A stretch of 64,000 nt of DNA from positions 4,944,545 through 5,008,544 of the forward strand of contig NZ_CP026692.1 of assembly GCF_002949795.1 (NCBI RefSeq). Reading direction: 5' to 3'. The position numbers and the translations under genes are program-made. How positions within the stretch are numbered: the first letter of the stretch is position 1; every line of letters begins with the position of its first letter. Under the pieces are notes generated by a model. The model was not told the origin of the DNA and did no database searches. It saw nothing but the letters and a program-made list of their open reading frames with translations. Below, piece by piece: positions 33,980 to 42,910 of the stretch. This DNA is from Nostoc sp. 'Lobaria pulmonaria (5183) cyanobiont'. Its GTDB lineage: Bacteria; Cyanobacteriota; Cyanobacteriia; Cyanobacteriales; Nostocaceae.

Positions 33980-34205
33980 TTTGATACTCGTGAATGAGCC
34001 TTTGAACTCCGTTAATGAGTCTTTGAACTCCGTTAATGAGTCTTTGATACTCGTTAATGAGTCTTTGAACTCCATTAATGAGCCTTTGAACTCCTTTAAT
34101 GAGTCTTTGAACTCCTTTAATGAGCCTTTGAACTCCATTAATGAGCCTTTGAACTCCTTTAATGAGGCTTTGAACTCCTTTAATGAGTCTTTGAACTCCG
34201 TTAAT
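33980..34205. repeat. 21-bp tandem repeat array, about 11 units
   Basis: Ten full units and one partial unit of TTTGAACTCCNTTAATGAGNC, with TTTGATACTCGT variants. All frames without a stop stay open because 21 is a multiple of 3: the plus strand encodes NESLNSV/NEPLNSF repeats and the minus strand EFKDSLK/EFKGSLM. It separates the two tail-assembly genes of the eCIS remnant. No spacers. Whether either strand is translated is unknown. Confidence 0.8.
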
Positions 34206-34264
34206 AAATTTTTTCTGTATTTTCCTACTCTCCTATTCCCAATGCCCTATGCCCCATGCCCACT

Positions 34265-34612
34265 TCAATTATGAAGAAGTGCTTCGGGAGAATTTACTGT
34301 ATCTTCTGGTGTGGAAGTTTCACCTTCCAATCCATTGATTCGACGGTAAAAATCTTGGAGGTAATTTAAATCTTGGGAAAAAAAGTTTTCCACGATTGCA
34401 GGAGTCACTTCTGATAAAGCACCCAAGTGGGTAATCACTCGCGCCAAGATAATAATTGTGGCATAAACGGGATTAGCTTTAACGCGTGGGTCACGCAAGG
34501 GTGCAATCTCGTCTATCGCCGTTGATAACCGCATTACACCTTTGCGGTGGAGGTTGCCTTCAGAGTCTAGATACCCCTTTGGCAGTGTAAATTCAAACTC
34601 TGTGGGAAACAT
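34265..34612 (-). CDS. eCIS tail-assembly protein, copy 1
   Basis: 115 residues: TEFEFTLPKGYLDSEGNLHR, then KGVMRLSTAIDEI, NPVYATIIILARVITHLGAL and FFSQDLNYLQDFYRRINGLE. This is the small tail-assembly protein encoded behind the tube genes in extracellular contractile injection systems (phage-tail-like particles; in Anabaena they are reported to be thylakoid-anchored). It appears intact but lacks the C-terminal CxxC extension of copy 2. Start ATG 34612 lies 11 bp after the tube fragment's stop, as in an operon. Confidence 0.82.
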   Translation of the reverse strand: MFPTEFEFTLPKGYLDSEGNLHRKGVMRLSTAIDEIAPLRDPRVKANPVYATIIILARVITHLGALSEVTPAIVENFFSQDLNYLQDFYRRINGLEGETSTPEDTVNSPEALLHN

Positions 34613-34623
34613 AATCCTCCTGA

Positions 34624-34970
34624 TTATTTCACGCGTTTAAATTCCTCAAAAGCAACCTCTATTTCCTCAATTTCGATGTCATTGCTACGGGCGTTGACAT
34701 CGGCAATTTTGTAACTTGCAGGCCAAGCACCGGCTAATTCAAATCTAGCTACTTCTTCATTTGCCTGATTATAAATAGACAAAGCAACAAGTCTACGTTG
34801 CTGTGACCAATTACCCTGTTGGACTTTTTCAAACCACTTCCAAAAATCCATAGAGTTGGTAGTACCTCTACGCAGAATGAGATTACCACTCTTAAAGGAT
34901 AACAATTGACAATGTTCCACCGTGCCTTTTCAGAGCCTTGTTGGTCGTAAGCAACCACCGAACCAGTCTG
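34624..34970 (-). pseudogene. eCIS tube (gp19-like) remnant, two fused fragments
   Basis: 34970 to about 34905 reads QTGSVVAYDQQGSEKARWNI, then VNCYP, the C-terminal part of one gp19-type inner-tube protein. From about 34903 a second frame reads SFKSGNLILRRGTTNSMDFW, then KWFEKVQQGNWSQQRRLVAL and FELAGAWPASYKIADVNARS to the stop at 34624: the C-terminal two thirds of another tube protein. The fusion joins two paralogues out of frame. No intact tube, sheath, baseplate or AAA gene exists in the window. Tube proteins stack into the inner needle channel of the particle. Confidence 0.8.
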
Positions 34971-35410
34971 ACGCTGACAATACCCGCGATCGCAACTCGC
35001 CTGGTTAATACTAGACTGTCACTATCGCAAGACGATTGATTTCGCAAATTGAAAATTCGCTCCCAAACCAAAGGTACTGGAGTAGGTTGTGGCTCGAAGG
35101 GTATTGTAACTGTCAAATATAAGGCTGAACGCAATGGCACATTGAGAGCGCTCCATAAAGAGCCAATCTCAATTGGCGGCTCTAAAGCAACTGTCAGGTT
35201 CAAATTCCCATAGCCCCGCAATTCAGGAACCAAAAACTCCTCTTCCAAGGTGCGATGGCGCAACAGCACAGTCAACGCCTCACTAATAAAGTGATGCTCA
35301 CCTAAAGCTGTTCTATCCCAGGCTGTTAATAGCAGCGAAACATCAAACCAAGCGGGTGCCCAATTTACAGTAGCAGGTCGTTGGCCCAGCCTCTCGTAGA
35401 GAAGGGAGTC
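34971..35410 (-). pseudogene. Pvc16/DUF4255-type eCIS protein, truncated
   Basis: The frame reads APAWFDVSLLLTAWDRTALG, then EHHFISEALTVLLRHRTLEE, GYGNLNLTVALEPPIEIGSL, WSALNVPLRSALYLTVTIPF and PVPLVWERIFNLR. This is the N-terminal domain of the tail-terminator-like Pvc16 protein (DUF4255/Pvc16_N) in eCIS clusters: the succession TAW, LLRHR, WSAL and YLTVT is diagnostic. The C-terminal part fuses out of frame with a tube fragment at about 34970, so sheath genes normally in between are deleted. The 5' end is interrupted by a dispersed repeat (about 35405-35480); nothing upstream is recognisable. Confidence 0.72.
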
Positions 35411-35857
35411 GAAGTATTGGGCATTGGCAGAGGGTAAATACTTACTGCAACTTCTCCCCCACTCCCCATCTCCCCCAGAATAATGATTGAGGGGCTGGAA
35501 AATATTAGTTTCTCAAGAATCCGAAAAGCAGCAACTTCAGTTTGTGGATTAGTCTGGAGCGGTTCTTAATTGATGCATTACATTTTTTTATTGTCGGGTG
35601 GGCATCTTGCCTTCCCTAGTTAGAGCGAAACGCCCATCCTAGAAGATTTATCGAAGTGTTACAAATGAGAGCTACTATGTACCAATCTATGCTTATAAAA
35701 ATAAGATTCGCTGTGAATATAAACTTAATAATTCTTTGTTTGTATGAATTATCTAACAAGATAACTTAACAAAAAAATAAACATTACTGAAATGGCATAA
35801 TTTTATACTGGTTAGCAGAATAGTAAAAACATTTGGTTGCAAAAAGCGAGTGAAGCT
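35411..35857. other. Intergenic region with repeats
   Basis: 35425-35480 is a dispersed repeat (GCAGAGGGTAAATACTTACTG, then CAACTTCTCCC and TCCCC runs) shared with 27165-27280. From 35481 to 35560 a short stretch might be a scrap of the Pvc16 gene (frame EVAAFRILEKLI) but this cannot be confirmed. 35600-35650 contains a small GTGGGCATCTTGCC-type repeat. 35660-35857 is AT-rich, with no gene. Confidence 0.4.
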
Positions 35858-37083
35858 ATGACACTAGTACAGCACGGCGTAAATAAGCAGACCATTGAAA
35901 AGCCCTAAAGAGCTTATTTCATAATACTTTTGACTTTTGACTTTTGACTTTTGACTTCCGCCTTGCGGTACTAGGCTTTTCTGTACAAAAACTAGAAAAT
36001 GGCTCTAATTATTTGAGTTCCTCAGACATCCAAAGCTTTTATCAGCTAGAGTCTGAGCAGTTAACGAGTCAATATCCAATTTTTTTCGCTCGGATTGTCT
36101 ATCATGATTCATTGTTAAAAGCTCATCAAGAAGTTATAAATTATGGTCAAGACCAAGCTCCTTTTCCTCCAAAAACTTTAGCTTATTTGCGGTCAGAAGT
36201 ATGGCTTACAGATTTTCCGCCTACTTTGACTTTACATGAATTTAGACTTAAGGACTTTTCATCCATTTCTTACATTTGCCCCATAGGCTATAGAAATCAA
36301 AAACCTGAATACATTCAAATCATTACTCATCAACCTCTCTCAGAGAGTTTGCAATTGTACGTAAAACGCTCTGCTATGCTTCTAAGTAAGTATGTAAATA
36401 TTTCCTTGGACTATGGAAGACAAAAAACTGAAATTAAACTTTTGGAAGATATCCTGCATCGAGTCGGACATCAATTGCGTAACTCTCTAGGACTCATAGG
36501 ATTGTATGCACACAATCTCTGCTTAGGGTTAGAGGATAGCCCTTGGCAAGAGCAAGCAACAATCATCGGTGAAAGCATACAAGATTTAGATACTAATTTA
36601 ACCGAACTGATTGATTGCGGTCAAAGTGCAAAATTAAGGGTGAAATTTCAAGATTTAAGAAGTTTGTTAGTTGAAAGTATCACAAGTTTACAACCTCTAA
36701 TTAATCAAAAACAACTTAAAATATCGATTCCAGATACATCGACAATATTGAAGATAGACAAATTACAAATAAAACAAGTTTTTGACAATATTCTTAGTAA
36801 TGCTGTTCATTTCAGCCCGAATTTAGGAACTATTACCTGTAGCTGGCAAATTTTTCAAGATGAAGTTTTAATTAAAATCTCCGATCAAGGGCCAGGATTG
36901 TCTCAAGAAGATTCACAAAAAGTATTTACCCCATTTTATTCCCGGCGTAAAGGAGGCACAGGACTGGGTTTAACTATTGCTAAAAAAATCATTTTGGATC
37001 ATCAAGGAAGTATCTGGGCACAAGTTTTATCAGAAAGTGGGGCACAATTTTCTGTGATTTTACCTCGACCAAGGAATGGATAA
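35858..37083 (+). pseudogene. Histidine kinase split by a MITE after codon 3
   Basis: The native ATG is at 35858 (ATG-ACA-CTA-G). A MITE (35864-35974) follows, and the frame resumes at GGC-TTT-TCT. Removing the element and one CTAG gives an uninterrupted MTLGFSVQKLENGSNYLSSS. As it stands, translation from the ATG stops in the MITE after 16 codons; a TTG at 35944 inside the MITE could start an otherwise open 379-residue frame. The body has an H-box (EDILHRVGHQLRNSLG) and HATPase motifs (QVFDNILSNAVHFSPN, SDQGPGLS, GGTGLGLTIAKKI). It lies 20 bp before a response-regulator gene. Confidence 0.82.
35864..35974. mobile_element. MITE copy 3, CTAG at both ends, in histidine kinase
   Basis: Begins CTAGTACAGCACGGCGTAAA and ends TTCCGCCTTGCGGTACTAG, imperfect inverted repeats. 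The target CTAG is duplicated: native sequence ACACTAGGCTTT is split between the flanks. A 4-bp YTAR-type duplication is typical of IS5-group elements. The interior has the TTTTGAC heptamer run. 111 bp, noncoding. It is the best-defined insertion of the family because the interrupted gene frame is known. Confidence 0.8.
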
Positions 37084-37103
37084 ATAATTCGTAATTTAAA
37101 GAT

Positions 37104-37785
37104 ATGGCTAATGATAATAAAAAACTTTCAGTTTTGCTAGTAGATGACGAAGAACGCTTCCGTCAAGGGTTACGTACTCTCCTAAATTTTTATAGTATTA
37201 ATTCTGCATTACCTGTAGAAGTTATGGGTGATGCAGATTCTGTTGAGCAGGTTTTGAAGTTTACAACCCAGAAGTGTCCAGATTTAATTTTGCTGGATAT
37301 GCAATTTGAAAGGATGTGATGGAATTACAGTTCTGGCACGTCTTAAAGAAGCTGCTTTTACTGGCAAGGTTTTAGTATTGTCGGCTCATCAAGAAGATGA
37401 CTAAATTTTTAGAGCAATGCAGGCGGGAGCCGCAGGTTATGTGTTTAAAAATCGTGTGGCAACCCAATTGTGTGAGGCTATTGACACTGTAACAAGATCG
37501 GAAGTTTATCTACCTTCAGAAGTTGCTAGTCGATTTTTTCGGTTTTTTCAGGCTTATTCAGATTCTTGTGTAAAAGCATGTCATGAGGTGCATTTAACCG
37601 AAAGAGAACAAGAAGTTTTATACTGGTTAACTCAAGGTGCTTCTAATGAAGAAATCGCTAAACATTTATATGTAACAGTTGCTACTGTTAAGGCGCATCT
37701 CACCAGTATTTTTGAAAAATTGAAGGTTACTAGTCGGACTCAAGCGATTGTGGCTGCCCTCAAGTTAGGATTAGTTCACGCTTGA
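37104..37785 (+). pseudogene. NarL/LuxR-type response regulator, two lesions
   Basis: The frame starts MANDNKKLSVLLVDDEERFR and reaches the phospho-acceptor strand ILLDMQFE. One extra A in GAAAGG at 37308-37312 shifts it to an early TGA; the other frame continues GCDGITVLARLKEAAFTGKV and then LVLSAHQEDD. A TAA at 37402 (most simply CAA to TAA) interrupts that frame too. After it come MQAGAAGYVFKNRVATQLCE and a LuxR-type helix-turn-helix (LTEREQEVLYWLTQGASNEE, then VTVATVKAHLTSIFEKL). Both defects break the link between receiver and DNA-binding domain. It would have partnered the adjacent kinase. Confidence 0.88.
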
Positions 37786-37825
37786 GCGCGACGGAAGTAA
37801 TCGGCGCAATTCACGAAATTTGTAT

Positions 37826-38721
37826 ATGCCTTCATTTGAATCTTTATATCAAGAATACCCCTGCTCGTACAATTCTCCCTTAAGTTGCGATCGCCCCTTC
37901 CAAACGGCGCAGCAAATCAAGGGTGCTAAGTTTTGCTTGGAATGTGGTTTTCCAGCAACTTTACCACAGGAGGCTGAGATTAAAGGAAGTCAGGGGACTT
38001 ATCAAATAGCTAGTTTTGTCGGTATGCGGGGTTTAGGCCGCTTATACTCAGGTGTTCAACTTAAAGACAAACAACCTGTAATCATCAAAGAATACCTGCT
38101 CCCCAATCGTTCTTTTAATGAAAGTGAGACTCAAAAGCGGAAAGAGACTTTTAAACGGGTGGGTGGGGTAAGTTTAGCCGATAGTCGAATTCAAAACTTC
38201 CGTCTTGTGGAAACTAAAGAAGCGATCGCAGATCAAAAAGGAGAACGCTGTTATTTAATTACTAAAGGAATGCAAAAGTTACTAAACTTGATACAACAAA
38301 AACTCAAAACCTGATACGTAGTGAGATTTTAGAAGGGCGAAACACTGGTATTATCAGTTTTGGGATTATCAGTAAAACTTCGACTCAGTGTACTGGCTAT
38401 CCGCTAGCGATCGCAGATGGCAAAAATTCAGCGATTCAACCTCTGTTTCAAAGACGCGATCGGCGCTCAATTAATCCCTCAGATGACTTGTGTCAGCATG
38501 ATAATTATTATGTTGATGTCACAACTTTCCAAAGCTACGCTCTGGGATACCCTATTTTTGTAGTGTACCCTAAAGACAGCAACCGCCTGCCTGGTGGTTC
38601 TACATTTGCCCAGATGCTAACTACTCGTCAGGGTCAGTGTTTACTTAGTAAAGTAGGTCTTGTAGCTTTACAACCTATGCCTGATGATATAAAATCTTAT
38701 GCCTGCAAATCGGTGCCCTAA
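37826..38721 (+). pseudogene. 4-Cys-prefix kinase / phosphate-binding-like fusion remnant
   Basis: ATG 37826 (the open frame also extends to a TTG at 37820). First frame: cysteine-rich prefix (YPCSYNSPLSCDRPF, then GAKFCLECGFPATLP) and the start of a Ser/Thr kinase lobe (YQIASFVGMRGLGRLYSGVQ, then VIIKEYLLP) up to KGMQ. After about 38275 the reading frame shifts by one and gives SEILEGRNTGIISFGIISKT, then YALGYPIFVVYPKDSNRLPG and FAQMLTTRQGQCLLSKVGL, the end of a PstS-like solute-binding domain found with kinases in cyanobacteria. The kinase catalytic core (HRD, DFG) is missing. A large internal deletion fused the ends out of frame. It overlaps the start of the next gene. Confidence 0.72.
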
Positions 38722-39328
38722 TCCCAGTTGCGAATATTTTAACCGCGCCCTGCCTAACAATGCTAAGGTTTGTCCCTGGTGTTCTACTCCTGTGGGTAAT
38801 GTAATTGCCCCTACACCACAACCGCCTAGTCAACCACCGCCCAATCAACAACCGCCTGTTCAGTATCAGCGCCCAGCCACAGACCAACCTAACTACCAGG
38901 TTCCCCAACAAGCCCCCGTTGATTATTCAACAGTCTATCAGCCAAGAGTTTCCTATCAACCAACACCACCTGTTTATACCCCTCCCTCTCAAAGAGCGCC
39001 AGCTTTAAAGCTGACTCATAGCACTGGCAGAGAATTTCACCTCGTTGGGGAAGGAGGTTATATTGGTCGCCGCAGTCAGAGTCCAGGAATAGCGCCACCA
39101 GAAATTGACTTGACTGGTATTCCCAGTGAGGGAATAGTCTCTCGTCGTCATGCGCGAGTCGATTGGGACTGGTCGCAAAATTCTTACATGATTGTTGATA
39201 TGAGTACAAATGGTATTTATTTAAACAACAATTCTCTCACTCCCGGTATGCAGTATCGCCTGCTTAACGGTGATTTACTGCGATTTGGTCAGGACAACCT
39301 AGTTAATTTCACTGTATATATTGTGTAG
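38699..39328 (+). CDS. Zinc-ribbon FHA-domain protein
   Basis: 209 residues. N-terminal zinc ribbon: C6-x4-C11 (RCPNPSCEYFNR) and C25-x2-C28 (KVCPWCSTPV). A proline- and glutamine-rich linker follows (about 40-100). Residues about 105-205 are an FHA domain: G-G-Y-I-G-R-R, IVSRRHARVDWD and MSTNGIYLNNNSL. It looks intact, unlike its neighbours. FHA proteins bind phosphothreonine made by Ser/Thr kinases; the 4-Cys kinase remnant is immediately upstream with overlapping ends, so the two probably formed a signalling pair. ATG start at 38699. Confidence 0.82.
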   Translation: MPANRCPNPSCEYFNRALPNNAKVCPWCSTPVGNVIAPTPQPPSQPPPNQQPPVQYQRPATDQPNYQVPQQAPVDYSTVYQPRVSYQPTPPVYTPPSQRAPALKLTHSTGREFHLVGEGGYIGRRSQSPGIAPPEIDLTGIPSEGIVSRRHARVDWDWSQNSYMIVDMSTNGIYLNNNSLTPGMQYRLLNGDLLRFGQDNLVNFTVYIV

Positions 39329-39556
39329 TAGAAAGCTGATTTTATAACTTTTAATTAACAAGATTTGGGGCTTAACAACAAGCTTAAGCCCTTTGTTAAA
39401 GGTAGACAAACTTCTGGGCTAAATAATTTAGTAAACCTGCTGTTGACGACTCATTTTTACCTTCTTAAATCTAAAATTCGGTCATTAGTCATTTTCGGTT
39501 ATCACAAAGGACAAAGGACAATGGACAAATGACGGTGGACAGAGGACAAAGGAAAA

Positions 39557-40648
39557 ATGAGCAATGTATTTCGGGAATTTCTGCAAAAAGTAGGCAGCGG
39601 AAACCACACAGCCGAGAATTTAACGCGTATTGAGGCAGCCACCGCTACTAAGATGATGCTGCTGGGTGAAGCGACACCAGCCCAAATTGGAGCCTTTTTG
39701 ATTGCTCATCGAATCAAGCGTCCTACGGGAGAAGAGTTAGCCGGAATGTTGGATGCTTATGAGGAACTAGGACCAAAACTGCAACCCATAGCCTCTGGGC
39801 GACCAGCGATCGCTCTTGGCATCCCTTATGATGGTAGAACACGCACAGCACCAATTAGTCCGGTAACAGCTTTACTACTCGCCGCAGTCGGACAACCAGT
39901 GATAATGCATGGTGGCGATCGCCTACCAACTAAGTACGGTTTACCCCTGATAGATATTTGGCAGGGTTTAGGAGTCGATTGGACTACCTTACCACTAGCA
40001 CAAACTCAACAAGTATTTGAGCAAACCGGAATCGGCTTTATTTATCTACCTCAGCATTTTCCCTTAACTACAAGTATTTGGGAGTACCGCGACCAACTTG
40101 GCAAACGTCCGCCGTTGGCGACAATGGAGCTAATTTGGTGTCCTTACGCTGGGGATGTTCACCTAATTGCTGGGTTTGTCCATCCGCCAACAGAAGAAAT
40201 GTTTCAGATAGCTCTCGGACTGCGGGGAATAACAAAATTTACATTAGTTAAAGGATTGGAAGGGAGTTGCGACTTACCGCGCGATCGCACTGCAATCATC
40301 AGCTTATCTTCATCCGTAGCATCCCAAGAGGTAGAACGATTGCACCTCGTACCGCGTGATTACGGCTTTACTACCAAGAACGTACCTCTTGGAACTACTG
40401 AAGAACTGGTGGCGGATATTCAAGAGGTTTTGGCAGGTAAACCAGGTGAATTGATGCAAACAGCCTTGTGGAATGGCGGATTTTATCTATGGCGGAGTGG
40501 TATTTGTTCAGATATGGCAGAGGGTTTAGCTAAAGCAGAAGAATTATTAACCAATGGTGTAGTAGCAGCTAAACTCCAAGAACTGAGCCAGGTAGTAAAT
40601 TCAGTGTTAGCAATACCCTTTAGGGTGTCAACGACTTCTCCAAAATAG
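39557..40648 (+). CDS. TrpD-like anthranilate phosphoribosyltransferase paralogue
   Basis: 363 residues. Family features: N-terminal helical domain (FLIAHRIKRPTGEELAGMLD) and a glycosyltransferase domain with PYDGRTRTAPISPVTALLLA and VIMHGGDRLPTKYGL. True TrpD has GTGGD and KHGNR motifs for PRPP; here GIPYDGRTR and HGGDRLP replace them, so this is the TrpD2-like cyanobacterial group that may not make phosphoribosyl anthranilate. Its 3' end overlaps the convergent LCP gene by 29 bp. 39480-39556 upstream holds heptameric ACAAAGG repeats. Confidence 0.82.
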   Translation: MSNVFREFLQKVGSGNHTAENLTRIEAATATKMMLLGEATPAQIGAFLIAHRIKRPTGEELAGMLDAYEELGPKLQPIASGRPAIALGIPYDGRTRTAPISPVTALLLAAVGQPVIMHGGDRLPTKYGLPLIDIWQGLGVDWTTLPLAQTQQVFEQTGIGFIYLPQHFPLTTSIWEYRDQLGKRPPLATMELIWCPYAGDVHLIAGFVHPPTEEMFQIALGLRGITKFTLVKGLEGSCDLPRDRTAIISLSSSVASQEVERLHLVPRDYGFTTKNVPLGTTEELVADIQEVLAGKPGELMQTALWNGGFYLWRSGICSDMAEGLAKAEELLTNGVVAAKLQELSQVVNSVLAIPFRVSTTSPK

Positions 40649-42056
40649 ATTTTTGTTCCAACCAATCCTGACCCACTTGGATACTGATATCCGAGGCAAG
40701 GTTGCCAGTGCTTTCCACCCGCACTTCTCCAAAGCCCAAAGTGCTGCGGATTGATTCGGCACTGTCACCATCTCCTTGTTGGGCGACAATATGAGTTACG
40801 TCTAAAGGTTCACCCCATGCTTTGGCCACATAGATATTGCGATATCCAGATTTTTCCAAAGCTCTAATTAACGGTTGGAGGTTAGAGCGATCGCCACCTG
40901 TACTATCTTGAATTGCTACACGCAAAGATCGTGGATCGGTCGCAGTTGCCAGCTGTTCCTGTTCTGAGTCCAAACCAAAGTGTTGAGCCATCAGTTTCGC
41001 AATACCATTTTTGTTGGGCAACCAATAGCTAGCATCAAACTCGCCTTTCTCGCTAAAGCGACCTGGCAGCATTAACATTTGCATATTAGAGCGATTTGTC
41101 CGCACCCCAAAGCCCATTAACGCCACTAACTCTTCAACCGTCAAGTTAGTATCAATGTGTTCTTTGACAACATCAAGAACTTTAGGTAATTGAGCAACAG
41201 TAGCCGGGTTGAGTGTTTGCTCCATCAAAGCGCGAATCACCATTTGCTGCCGCTGAATCCGACCAATATCACCGAGTTCGTCATGGCGAAAACGCAGTAA
41301 TTGTAGCGCCTGATCGCCGTTGAGATGCTGCTTACCCGCCTTCAAATTGATGTACAAATGCTGAGAATCATCTTGGTATTTCATATCTTTAGGGACGTAG
41401 ACAGTCACGCCACCCAAAGCATCAATCAGCTTGGCAACTCCCAAAACGTTAATTCGGATATAGCGATCGATTCCCGCTCCACCTAAGAGATTGCTGACAG
41501 TTCTGGCAGTCAAAGCTGGCCCACCATCAACATTGGCAGCATTAATTTTTTTCACTCCATAACCCTCTATTTCCGTGCGGGTATCTCTGGGAATGGAGAG
41601 CATATTTATTTTTTTCGTCTCTGGATCGAATTTGACCAAGAGCATTACATCAGAAAGACCATCAAAGGAGTTGACTTGGGGCAGGTATTTGAGATTTTTG
41701 GTATCTTCAGGAGGGTTTTGGATATCTGGCGGAAGTACGCTCATTCCCATCACCAAAAGATTCACTGGGCGAGTTAATTCTGAAAATCGCAGCACACCTC
41801 CAGAAATGCGATCGCTATCAAAGGCCGCCTCATCCTTGGGAGTTAGCTGGGCTTGTTGCAAAGGTGTACTGGTCAAAGACACCGCCAAAAGTGCCCCCGC
41901 AGTTGCTGACACCATTGCAATACCACTCATGCCTACCCAAAACCACAGCCAACGTCCTGATGTCGATTTCTGGGAAATTTTTTTACTAGACCTTGAGGCT
42001 TTTCCCGACTGGTTTTCTTCCGCCGAACTTCTTTGAATGGTCACAGACTTCCTCAC
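40620..42056 (-). CDS. LytR-CpsA-Psr (LCP) family cell-wall polymer ligase
   Basis: 478 residues. Positively charged cytoplasmic tail of about 35 residues, one TM helix (LWFWVGMSGIAMVSATAGAL), then the LCP domain (about 95-330): NLLVMGMS, SFDGLSDVMLLVKFDPETKK, LSIPRDTRTEIEGYGVKKIN, and LQLLRFRHDELGDIGRIQRQ with the conserved arginines that hold the pyrophosphate lipid. A LytR_C domain ends the protein (VAIQDSTGGDRSNLQPLIRA). LCP enzymes transfer polyprenyl-linked glycans onto peptidoglycan. Extracytoplasmic. Convergent with the TrpD-like gene. Confidence 0.93.
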   Translation of the reverse strand: MRKSVTIQRSSAEENQSGKASRSSKKISQKSTSGRWLWFWVGMSGIAMVSATAGALLAVSLTSTPLQQAQLTPKDEAAFDSDRISGGVLRFSELTRPVNLLVMGMSVLPPDIQNPPEDTKNLKYLPQVNSFDGLSDVMLLVKFDPETKKINMLSIPRDTRTEIEGYGVKKINAANVDGGPALTARTVSNLLGGAGIDRYIRINVLGVAKLIDALGGVTVYVPKDMKYQDDSQHLYINLKAGKQHLNGDQALQLLRFRHDELGDIGRIQRQQMVIRALMEQTLNPATVAQLPKVLDVVKEHIDTNLTVEELVALMGFGVRTNRSNMQMLMLPGRFSEKGEFDASYWLPNKNGIAKLMAQHFGLDSEQEQLATATDPRSLRVAIQDSTGGDRSNLQPLIRALEKSGYRNIYVAKAWGEPLDVTHIVAQQGDGDSAESIRSTLGFGEVRVESTGNLASDISIQVGQDWLEQKSILEKSLTP

Positions 42057-42329
42057 ACTTACTCACTAATGAAATTCAGTAATTTTGCAGACTAAAAACA
42101 CCCAAACAAATCAACCTATAATAGCTAACTCTTAATTATCGGTGCTAACTTTTTTAATGTAGTGTCAACCACAACACTTATAGCAGCATTTATTCTTTTT
42201 TGGGACAACCTGGAGATGTTTTACTGAAGTATGGCAATAATAAACTGGATTTGACTAGATATATAAATAAATCAGCCATAAATTTTCCAAAAATCAGTAA
42301 AAACACCGACAAATTCTCACCCGAGAAAA

Positions 42330-42848
42330 TTAAGATAAATACTTGCCAAGCACTCGTTCTGCTAAATTACTAAACCCTGGTAAACGACCAGATTTGCCCT
42401 GCATTAGGCGCAAAATCAACCAAACACTTACTAAAAAGTAACCTGATGTGAGAAAGCTATTGAGGATAAATAGACGTAGCGGAAAAAAATCTGAAGTTGC
42501 TGCTCCGGTAGATAATAATAGATAACTCAACAGCCAAGTAAGTGCCAAAGTGATAGACAGACGACTAATAGCAAGTCGTTCCCGACTACCCTGGCCCCGA
42601 TAGAGCGTCCACAAGGATGGAAAAAAGCCGAGAATCGGAACTAAATGTAAAAGCAACTGTGTTTTGGGGATTGGGGATGGGGCATTATTATTCTCCCCCT
42701 GCTCCGCCTGCTCCCCTGCTCCCCTGCTCCCCTGCTCCCCTGCTCCCCACTCTCCACTCCCCATTCCCCACTCCCAATTCTCTTTTGGTTCAAAGTTCTC
42801 CATTGGGGTTAGTCTAACTCCTAAACTAGAAGGATGAATAAGACTCAT
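42330..42848 (-). CDS. Small membrane protein with repeat-derived N-terminus
   Basis: 172 residues (or 157 from the ATG at 42803). Residues about 28-55 (GMGSGEWGAGEQGSRGAGEQ) are encoded by tandem GGGGAGCA heptamers, the kind otherwise intergenic here. After this come three or four hydrophobic segments (LLLHLVPILGFFPSLWTLYR, LSITLALTWLLSYLLLSTGA, LFILNSFLTSGYFLVSVWLI). The C-terminal LPGFSNLAERVLGKYLS recurs in cyanobacterial hypothetical membrane proteins. The repeat lies upstream of the conserved part and may be either a real extension or the result of an over-long start choice. Confidence 0.65.
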   Translation of the reverse strand: MSLIHPSSLGVRLTPMENFEPKENWEWGMGSGEWGAGEQGSRGAGEQAEQGENNNAPSPIPKTQLLLHLVPILGFFPSLWTLYRGQGSRERLAISRLSITLALTWLLSYLLLSTGAATSDFFPLRLFILNSFLTSGYFLVSVWLILRLMQGKSGRLPGFSNLAERVLGKYLS

Positions 42849-42910
42849 ATAGTTAGAGATAATAAGCTGTAAAGAAAAATTTCATTTAGTTCTATTCCAA
42901 TCATCTCAAA

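Noticed and set aside
33980..34205. Direct repeats resembling a CRISPR array
   Set aside because: Contiguous 21-bp units without spacers; a simple tandem repeat.
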